This document shows, in pieces, positions 53,785 to 59,871 of a DNA stretch of 59,871 bases. The position numbers were made by a program, and so were the translations under genes. Location of the stretch: assembly GCA_017515465.1 (NCBI GenBank), contig JAFWFV010000006.1:1-59871 (forward strand), read 5' to 3'. The notes under the pieces were generated by a model. The model was given only the letters and a program-made list of their open reading frames with translations. It had not been told where the DNA came from and ran no database searches. Source of the DNA: Clostridiales bacterium. GTDB lineage: Bacteria > Bacillota > Clostridia > Saccharofermentanales > Saccharofermentanaceae. The first letter of the stretch is position 1, and every line of letters begins with the position of its first letter.

Positions 53785-54987
53785 TTACTCGATGATTGTA
53801 GAAACTGTACCAGCACCTACTGTGTGGCCACCCTCACGGATAGCGAACTTCAGACCCTGCTCCATAGCGATAGGTGTGATGAGCTCACCAGTGATCGTTA
53901 CGTGGTCACCAGGCATACACATCTCTGTACCCTCGGGGAGAGATACAACACCTGTAACGTCTGTTGTTCTGAAGTAGAACTGAGGACGGTAGCCGTTGAA
54001 GAAGGGCTTGTGACGTCCACCCTCTTCCTTTGTAAGAACGTAAACCTGACCTGTGAACTTTGTGTGAGGTGTTGTTGAACCGGGCTTAGCGAGAACCTGG
54101 CCTCTCTCAACCTCGTTACGGTCGATACCACGGAGGAGACAACCGATGTTGTCACCAGCCTCAGCCTGATCCATCTGCTTACGGAACATCTCGACACCTG
54201 TTACAACTGTGGACTTAGCCTCATCCTGGAGACCAACGATCTCAGCAGCGTCACCAACCTTAACTGTACCTCTCTCAACACGGCCTGTAGCAACAGTACC
54301 ACGTCCGGAAATTGTGAAAACTTCCTCGACAGGCATAAGGAAAGGCTTATCTGTCTCACGCTCAGGAGTAGCGATGTAGCTGTCAACAGCTGCCATAAGC
54401 TCAACGATAGGAGCATACTCAGGAGCGTTTATATCTGTTGATGAAGACTCGAGTGCTGCAAGAGCAGAACCACGGATGATAGGTGTATCATCACCAGGGA
54501 AATCATACTGGTTGAGGAGATCACGGATGTCCATGTCTACGAGCTCGAGGAGCTCTTCATCATCAACCTGATCGCACTTGTTCATGAATACAACGATGTA
54601 AGGAACGCCAACCTGACGAGCGAGAAGGATGTGCTCACGTGTCTGAGCCATAGGGCCGTCAGAAGCAGCAACTACGAGGATAGCACCGTCCATCTGAGCT
54701 GCACCTGTGATCATGTTCTTGATGTAGTCAGCGTGACCAGGGCAGTCAACGTGTGCATAGTGACGAGCTTCTGTCTCGTACTCAACGTGTGCTGTGTTGA
54801 TCGTGATACCACGAGCTCTCTCCTCAGGAGCAGAGTCGATGTTACCATAATCCTTGAACTCAGCGCCGCCCTTCATAGCGAGAACCTTTGTGATAGCAGC
54901 TGTAAGAGTTGTCTTACCGTGGTCAACGTGACCAATGGTACCGATGTTAACGTGCGGCTTTGTACGTTCAAACTTTGCCTTTGCCAT
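53785..54987 (-). CDS. tuf: translation elongation factor Tu
   Basis: GTPase that carries aminoacyl-tRNA to the ribosome; 400 residues. G1 [11 protein letters not shown], switch region [14 protein letters not shown]3 DCPGHADY and G4 NKCD are all present, with the conserved end [11 protein letters not shown]. The start at 54987 has GGAGG 8 nt upstream; an in-frame codon 15 bp earlier lies before that site. It is the last gene of the str operon and also has its own promoter in the gap after fusA. Confidence 0.98.
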   Translation of the reverse strand: MAKAKFERTKPHVNIGTIGHVDHGKTTLTAAITKVLAMKGGAEFKDYGNIDSAPEERARGITINTAHVEYETEARHYAHVDCPGHADYIKNMITGAAQMDGAILVVAASDGPMAQTREHILLARQVGVPYIVVFMNKCDQVDDEELLELVDMDIRDLLNQYDFPGDDTPIIRGSALAALESSSTDINAPEYAPIVELMAAVDSYIATPERETDKPFLMPVEEVFTISGRGTVATGRVERGTVKVGDAAEIVGLQDEAKSTVVTGVEMFRKQMDQAEAGDNIGCLLRGIDRNEVERGQVLAKPGSTTPHTKFTGQVYVLTKEEGGRHKPFFNGYRPQFYFRTTDVTGVVSLPEGTEMCMPGDHVTITGELITPIAMEQGLKFAIREGGHTVGAGTVSTIIE

Positions 54988-55051
54988 TTTAATTTCCTCC
55001 AATTAAAAATTATAAACTTTGATGGCTCGCATAAATATAGCGTCAACAAAT

Positions 55052-55080
55052 ATTGTATAAAGTTTTCTGCTATATTTCAA
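55052..55080 (-). promoter_or_regulatory. internal promoter for tuf
   Basis: On minus, TTGAAA (55075-55080) and TACAAT (55052-55057) with a 17-bp spacer in the fusA-tuf gap, which would boost tuf expression independently of the operon. Confidence 0.65.
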
Positions 55081-55101
55081 GTAAGTAATTCGCGAGCAGT
55101 A

Positions 55102-57171
55102 TTACTTCTTGAGTATCTCTTCCATGATGCTCTTGGGAGCCTCAGCGAAGTGGCTGATCTGCATTACGAATGTACCACGGCCCTGTGTTGTGGAACGCAG
55201 AGCTGTAGCGTATCCGAACATGTTAGCCAAAGGTACTTCTGCATGGACCTGCTGGGTTCCGTTGAGAGGCTCGATGGACTTGATCATGCCACGGCGGGCA
55301 TTGAGTCCGCCGATAACGTCTCCGAGATAATCATCAGGTACTTCAACGTCTACCTTCATGATAGGCTCGAGGAGACAAGGATCTGCCTTTGCCATACCTG
55401 CCTTGAAACCCATGGATCCTGCGATCTTAAATGCCATTTCTGAAGAGTCGACATCGTGGTAGGAACCGTCATAAACGATAACCTTGACGTCAACTACGGG
55501 GTATCCGCCAAGGACACCGGCCTGCATAGCTTCCTGAACACCGGCATCGATAGGAGCGATGAACTCCTTAGGGATGGAACCGCCGACTGTCTCATTGTGG
55601 AATGAGTAGCCTTCGCCGGGCTCAACGGGCTCGAGTCTGAGCCAGCAGTGACCGTACTGGCCATGACCACCGGACTGACGTACGAAACGTCCTTCTGCCT
55701 CAACGGTCTTTCTGATGGTTTCCTTGTAAGATACCTGAGGTGCACCTACGTTAGCCTCAACCTTGAACTCACGGAAGAGACGGTCAACGATGATATCGAG
55801 GTGGAGCTCACCCATACCAGCGATGATGGTCTGTCCTGTTTCCTGGTTGGTATATGTCTTGAATGTAGGGTCCTCTTCTGCCAGCTTCTGGAGAGCGATG
55901 ATCATCTTCTCCTGTGAAGCACGGCTCTTAGGTTCGATCGCAACCTCGATAACAGGCTCAGGGAACTCCATGGACTCGAGGATGATAGGATGATCCTCAT
56001 CACAGAGCGTGTCACCTGTTGTTGTGTCCTTAAGACCTACAGCAGCAGCGATATCGCCGGAGAATACTTCGTTGATCTCCTTACGCTCGTTAGCGTGCAT
56101 CTGAACGATACGTCCGATACGCTCCTTCTTGTTCTTTGTAGCATTGAGTACATATGAACCTGACTCAAGTACACCGGAGTAAACTCTGAAGAAGCAGAGC
56201 TTACCTACGAAGGGGTCTGTTGCGATCTTGAATGCGAGAGCTGCGAAAGGACCGTTATCATCTGCAGGTCTCTCCTCCTCAGCCTCTGTCTCAGGGTTAA
56301 CACCCTTGATGGCAGGGATATCGAGAGGTGAAGGCATGTAGTCGACGATGGCATCGAGGAGCATCTGGACACCCTTGTTTCTGAGGGATGTACCGCATGC
56401 TACGGGGATTGCCTTACAGTCACATGTTGCCTTACGCAGTGCAGTCTTAAGCTCTTCTACGGAGATCTCTTCTCCCTCGAGGAACTTCATTGTAAGCTCA
56501 TCATCTGTCTCAGCGATCTTCTCGATCATAGTATCTCTTCTGGACTGAGCCTCATCAGCGAGTTCAGCAGGGATATCTGTGATCTCGTACTGCATTCCGT
56601 CTTCGCTTGTGTAGATCTCGGCCTTCATTGTCATGAGGTCGATGATGCCCTTGAAGGAATCTTCCTTACCGATAGGCATCTGGATCGCGATCGCGTTGTT
56701 CTTGAGACGATCTACGATCATGCTGATAACATGATCGAAGTCAGCACCGAGGATATCCATCTTGTTGACGAATACCATACGGGGAACACCGTAGTGCTCT
56801 GCCTGTCTCCAAACAGTCTCAGTCTGGGGCTCAACACCGCCTCTGGCAGACATTACCGTAACGGCGCCGTCCAATACTCTGAGGGATCTTTCAACCTCAA
56901 CAGTAAAGTCAACGTGGCCGGGAGTATCAATGATATTGATACGGTGGTTCTTCCAAGGTGCTGTTGTAGCAGCAGATGTGATCGTGATACCTCTCTCCTG
57001 CTCCTGGACCATCCAGTCCATGGTAGCAGCACCCTCGTGAACCTCACCCATCTTACGGTTTACACCTGAATAGTAGAGGATTCTCTCGGTGGTAGTTGTC
57101 TTACCGGCGTCGATATGAGCCATAATTCCGATATTTCTGGTTTTTTCCAGCGGATATTGTCTCTTCTCCAT
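55102..57171 (-). CDS. fusA: translation elongation factor G
   Basis: Translocase GTPase of 689 residues. [15 protein letters not shown] (G1), [12 protein letters not shown] (G2), DTPGHVDF (G3), NKMD (G4), and the domain IV stretch [16 protein letters not shown] identify it. AAGGAG lies 12 nt before the ATG. It lies between rpsG and tuf in the standard str order. Confidence 0.98.
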   Translation of the reverse strand: MEKRQYPLEKTRNIGIMAHIDAGKTTTTERILYYSGVNRKMGEVHEGAATMDWMVQEQERGITITSAATTAPWKNHRINIIDTPGHVDFTVEVERSLRVLDGAVTVMSARGGVEPQTETVWRQAEHYGVPRMVFVNKMDILGADFDHVISMIVDRLKNNAIAIQMPIGKEDSFKGIIDLMTMKAEIYTSEDGMQYEITDIPAELADEAQSRRDTMIEKIAETDDELTMKFLEGEEISVEELKTALRKATCDCKAIPVACGTSLRNKGVQMLLDAIVDYMPSPLDIPAIKGVNPETEAEEERPADDNGPFAALAFKIATDPFVGKLCFFRVYSGVLESGSYVLNATKNKKERIGRIVQMHANERKEINEVFSGDIAAAVGLKDTTTGDTLCDEDHPIILESMEFPEPVIEVAIEPKSRASQEKMIIALQKLAEEDPTFKTYTNQETGQTIIAGMGELHLDIIVDRLFREFKVEANVGAPQVSYKETIRKTVEAEGRFVRQSGGHGQYGHCWLRLEPVEPGEGYSFHNETVGGSIPKEFIAPIDAGVQEAMQAGVLGGYPVVDVKVIVYDGSYHDVDSSEMAFKIAGSMGFKAGMAKADPCLLEPIMKVDVEVPDDYLGDVIGGLNARRGMIKSIEPLNGTQQVHAEVPLANMFGYATALRSTTQGRGTFVMQISHFAEAPKSIMEEILKK

Positions 57172-57198
57172 CTTCTTATATAACTCCTTATCGACCTA

Positions 57199-57669
57199 TT
57201 AACGGTTGTAATGTGCGAAAGCCTTGTTAGCTTCTGCCATCTTGTGCATGTCTTCCTTCTTCTTGAAGGCTCCGCCTGTTGCATTTGCTGCATCCATGAG
57301 CTCACCTGCAAGACGCTCCTTCATCGTGCGCTCAGATCTTGATCTTGCTGCACCAACGATCCAACGCAGACCAAGTGTCAGACGGCGGGGCTCTCTAACT
57401 TCCATAGGGATCTGATAGTTAGCACCACCTACACGACGGGCCTTGCACTCAAGCTGAGGCATGACATTCTCTAAAGCCTTGTAGAATACGTCTAAAGGCT
57501 CTTCGCTCGTGCGCTCTTTGATGATGTCAAATGCGCCGTAGCAGATCTTCTGGGCTACACCCTTCTTGCCGTCGAGCATGATGTTGTTGATAAGCTTGGA
57601 AACTTTAACATCATTGTAGACGGGATCGGGTAAAACCTTTCTCTCTGGGATATTGCCTTTCCTGGGCAC
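57199..57669 (-). CDS. rpsG: 30S ribosomal protein S7
   Basis: A 156-residue primary 16S rRNA-binding protein. It begins [17 protein letters not shown] and contains KAVxNVMP-like [12 protein letters not shown] and [14 protein letters not shown]. The start is GTG at 57669 with GGAGG 8 nt upstream. It lies 27 bp before fusA. Confidence 0.97.
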   Translation of the reverse strand: MPRKGNIPERKVLPDPVYNDVKVSKLINNIMLDGKKGVAQKICYGAFDIIKERTSEEPLDVFYKALENVMPQLECKARRVGGANYQIPMEVREPRRLTLGLRWIVGAARSRSERTMKERLAGELMDAANATGGAFKKKEDMHKMAEANKAFAHYNR

Positions 57670-57700
57670 TTTGCTTCCCTCCTTTATGATTTACAGTATT

Positions 57701-57727
57701 CTGAAACCATAGGTACTCACGTTTCAG
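57701..57727 (-). promoter_or_regulatory. stem-loop in the rpsL-rpsG intergenic leader
   Basis: A 7-bp stem (CTGAAAC/GTTTCAG, 13-nt loop) lies 32 nt before rpsG in the 177-nt gap after rpsL. In E. coli S7 regulates its operon from this gap; similarity here is positional only. Confidence 0.4.
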
Positions 57728-57846
57728 TGTTTGATTCTTGTGGACGTGTCTTTGTGCTTCTCAGTCAAAGTTCTCCCATGAGTTATGGTATATGAACAAT
57801 GTACTGATCACTTCAGTTTGTCCGATCCTCTTAGTACTTACGAGGA

Positions 57847-58275
57847 TTACTTCTTAACCTTAGCAGCCTTGGGCTTCTTAGCGCCGTACTTGGATCTACC
57901 CTGCATACGGTTAGCTACGCCTGCTGTATCAAGGGTACCTCTGATGATGTGGTAACGTACACCAGGAAGGTCCTTAACACGTCCGCCTCTGATGAGAACA
58001 ACAGAGTGCTCCTGAAGGTTATGTCCGATTCCCGGGATATACGCTGTTACTTCGTATCCGTTTGTTAAACGTACACGGGCAACCTTACGCAGAGCCGAGT
58101 TAGGCTTCTTAGGTGTTGTTGTCTTAACAACTGTGCAAACACCACGCTTTTGAGGGGAAGACAGTTCTGTCTCTCTCTTCTTGATGGTGTTGAGGCTAGC
58201 CTGCAAAGCCGGTGAAGCAGACTTGTAAGACTTTGACTGTCTGCCGGACTTAACTAACTGATTAAATGTAGGCAT
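57847..58275 (-). CDS. rpsL: 30S ribosomal protein S12
   Basis: A 142-residue protein of the decoding centre. [11 protein letters not shown] at the start, [17 protein letters not shown] (streptomycin-contact loop, wild-type lysines) and [13 protein letters not shown] are present. The ATG at 58275 has GGAG 8 nt upstream; the longer open frame upstream covers the promoter and is not coding. First gene of the str operon. rpoB/rpoC, often upstream in Firmicutes, are not next to it; a divergent carboxyltransferase is. Confidence 0.98.
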   Translation of the reverse strand: MPTFNQLVKSGRQSKSYKSASPALQASLNTIKKRETELSSPQKRGVCTVVKTTTPKKPNSALRKVARVRLTNGYEVTAYIPGIGHNLQEHSVVLIRGGRVKDLPGVRYHIIRGTLDTAGVANRMQGRSKYGAKKPKAAKVKK

Positions 58276-58363
58276 CAATACATCTCCTTTCGTAATATTT
58301 ACTGCGCCGGGCTTATTTTTGCCGCACAAATAAACGGCAAGATAAGCATCTTGCGAGCAATTA

Positions 58364-58392
58364 AGTATATAACGGGTCATTTCAAAAGTAAA
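58364..58392 (-). promoter_or_regulatory. str operon promoter
   Basis: On minus, TTTACT (58387-58392) and TATACT (58364-58369) with a 17-bp spacer; leader of about 80 nt before rpsL. Confidence 0.7.
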
Positions 58393-58444
58393 GAAAGATT
58401 TCCGGAATATCCAAAAATAAGTATTAAAAGTCCGTTTCTCGTTA

Positions 58445-58473
58445 TTGGAAATACAGATGAAAGGTGATATAGT
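58445..58473 (+). promoter_or_regulatory. promoter of the carboxyltransferase gene
   Basis: TTGGAA (58445-58450) and TATAGT (58468-58473) with a 17-bp spacer, about 45 nt before the start codon. Confidence 0.65.
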
Positions 58474-58525
58474 CTTTAGTTGGATATAAATTTTTATATT
58501 TAATATATACAAGGAGCGTGACTTT

Positions 58526-59871
58526 ATGACGAAAGTTAAATTCACCGAGACTGTGCTGCGTGACTCACAGCAGTCACTCATCGCAACACGTATGCCTTTC
58601 GAGGACTTTGAGGGCATACTGGAGAAGCTGGACAATGCAGGCTATTATTCACTCGAGTGCTGGGGCGGCGCTACATTTGATTCCTGCCTCCGTTATCTCG
58701 ATGAGGATCCCTGGGAGAGACTGCGCAAGATCAAGGCTGTCTGCAAGAAGACTCCCCTTCAGATGCTCATCAGAGGCCAGAACATCCTGGGATATAAGCA
58801 CTACCCCGATGATGTCGTAAGGCTCTTCTGCCGCAAGGCTGCTGAGAACGGCATGGATACCTTCCGTATCTTCGATGCTCTGAACGATTTCAGGAACATC
58901 GAGGTCTGCATCGATGAGGTCAAGAAGTGCGGAAAGCACGCTCAGGGCTGTATCTGCTATACAACATCTCCCGTTCACACCATCGAGAAGTATGTTGAGA
59001 TGTGCAAGGAACTTAAGGAAATGGGCGTTGATTCCATCGCCATCAAGGACATGGCAGGCATCTGCTCACCCAAGGAAGCTTACGAACTCGTTAAGGCCAT
59101 CAAGGCAGAGGTCGACATCCCTCTCTTCTTCCACACACACCACACAACAGGCATGGGCCCTATGACACTGCTCAAGGCCGTAGAGGCAGGATGCGATGGT
59201 ATCGACTGCGCTATCTCTACAATGGCAGGCGGCACATCCCAGCCCGCTACCGAGACAATGTCTTACACACTTAGCCAGTTTGGCTATGAGTCAGGTCTTG
59301 ATATGGACAGCCTCAAGGAGATCGCTGATTTCTTCGTACCTGTCAGAAAGAAGTTCCTCGACAACGGAACACTCAATCCTACAGTCATGGGAATCAAGGC
59401 TGACATCCTCAAGTATCAGGTTCCGGGCGGAATGCTCTCCAACATGATCGCCAACCTCAAGGATATGAAGGCTTTGGACAAGTTCGATGCAGCTCTCGCA
59501 GAGATCCCCGCAGTACGTAAGGATATGGGTTATCCCCCACTCGTTACTCCTCTTTCACAGATGGTAGGCAACCAGGCAGTTCAGAACGTTCTCCTGGGCG
59601 AGAGATACAAGAACATTTCCAAGGAGATCAAGGCTTATCTCCGCGGCGAGTACGGCAGAGCACCGGGCGAAGTCAATCAGGAACTCATCGACAGATGCTG
59701 GAAGCCTGAGGAACTCGTTCAGGGCAGATATGCTGATTCTTTAGAGCCTGCTTTCGAGAAGACAAAGAAGGAACTTGGCGACAAGGCAAGATCTGACGAG
59801 GACGTCCTCTCCTATATCGCTTTCCCTCAGGTTGCAGAGAAGTTCTTTGCTGCACGTGAAGAGAAGGAATC
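58526..59871 (+). CDS. biotin-dependent carboxyltransferase (pyruvate carboxylase subunit B / oxaloacetate decarboxylase alpha type), partial
   Basis: The gene is open to the right edge (448 codons seen). The N-terminal TIM-barrel HMGL-like domain has [15 protein letters not shown], the metal site FFHTHHTTG, and KDMAGICSP. The conserved C-terminal PYC_OADA region ([13 protein letters not shown]) has begun. The biotinyl domain with its lysine would lie beyond the window. It transfers CO2 between carboxybiotin and pyruvate/oxaloacetate; direction cannot be told without the neighbouring subunits. AAGGAG lies 9 nt before the ATG. Confidence 0.93.
   Translation, partial: MTKVKFTETVLRDSQQSLIATRMPFEDFEGILEKLDNAGYYSLECWGGATFDSCLRYLDEDPWERLRKIKAVCKKTPLQMLIRGQNILGYKHYPDDVVRLFCRKAAENGMDTFRIFDALNDFRNIEVCIDEVKKCGKHAQGCICYTTSPVHTIEKYVEMCKELKEMGVDSIAIKDMAGICSPKEAYELVKAIKAEVDIPLFFHTHHTTGMGPMTLLKAVEAGCDGIDCAISTMAGGTSQPATETMSYTLSQFGYESGLDMDSLKEIADFFVPVRKKFLDNGTLNPTVMGIKADILKYQVPGGMLSNMIANLKDMKALDKFDAALAEIPAVRKDMGYPPLVTPLSQMVGNQAVQNVLLGERYKNISKEIKAYLRGEYGRAPGEVNQELIDRCWKPEELVQGRYADSLEPAFEKTKKELGDKARSDEDVLSYIAFPQVAEKFFAAREEKE

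Noticed and set aside
54631..55443. 270-codon plus-strand frame opposite tuf and fusA
   Set aside because: It is antisense to two near-invariant translation factors, has no SD, and has a Cys/Ser-rich composition typical of a shadow frame.
58276..58635. N-terminal extension of ribosomal protein S12
   Set aside because: It covers the str promoter and the divergent carboxyltransferase start; S12 has a clear SD and conserved start at 58275.
1..59871. CRISPR array, tRNA or rRNA genes
   Set aside because: No regular spaced repeats of 24-40 bp and no cloverleaf or rRNA-like sequence were seen in any gap.

Overview
The window looks like a chromosomal segment of a low- to mid-GC, Gram-positive-type anaerobe of the class Clostridia, probably a plant-fibre degrader from a gut or rumen habitat. 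The signs are strong GGAGG ribosome binding sites, many lipobox lipoproteins, no outer-membrane genes, a SCIFF peptide with its radical-SAM maturase (a clostridial marker pair), rubrerythrin, a GH9-CBM3 cellulase lipoprotein, a GH94 phosphorylase and an XRE-cupin/potABCD operon. The genus is an inference; Saccharofermentans-like Clostridia would fit.

Layout: 1-1435 is an IS110-family element with a long non-coding flank. 1436-7400 holds maf, an SDR with a low-complexity tail, an unusual XRE-cupin-acyl-CoA synthetase fusion and a zinc-ribbon coiled-coil protein. 7606-12463 is a four-gene peptide importer operon with a fused double ATPase. 12460-18027 (minus) is a tightly overlapped operon: GH9 cellulase lipoprotein, transglutaminase-like lipoprotein and two paralogous membrane proteins. 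18092-24081 has a PLP decarboxylase-like enzyme and a minus-strand group: DUF4190-like membrane protein, CDP-glycerol glycerophosphotransferase-like enzyme and a YidC-like/sulfatase-like fusion, probably serving an anionic wall polymer. 24134-25802 is the SCIFF locus; the precursor gene carries an apparent one-base deletion at its fourth cysteine codon. 25768-34064 (minus) has a GT-C-like membrane protein, a heterodimeric ABC exporter, a FIST-GGDEF signalling protein and a DUF2974 hydrolase. 34121-44073 has a GH94 phosphorylase, a DUF308 protein, a GH25 lysozyme, D-lyxose isomerase, a GT2 glycosyltransferase with a class A PBP, and rubrerythrin.

44259-51545 (minus) contains a PadR/DUF1700 envelope operon, proB, and the polyamine transporter operon with its XRE-cupin regulator. 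51758-53699 has a DUF2178-like membrane protein with an XRE partner, then an XRE-desulfoferrodoxin-like fusion, separated by a 114-nt nested hairpin. 53785-58275 (minus) is the str operon rpsL-rpsG-fusA-tuf, and 58526 to the right edge is a biotin-dependent carboxyltransferase cut by the window.

The strongest leads are the YidC-sulfatase fusion, the broken SCIFF precursor, the XRE-cupin-AMP ligase fusion, the XRE-desulfoferrodoxin protein, and three genes whose promoters predict leaderless mRNAs. No tRNA, rRNA or CRISPR array was seen.
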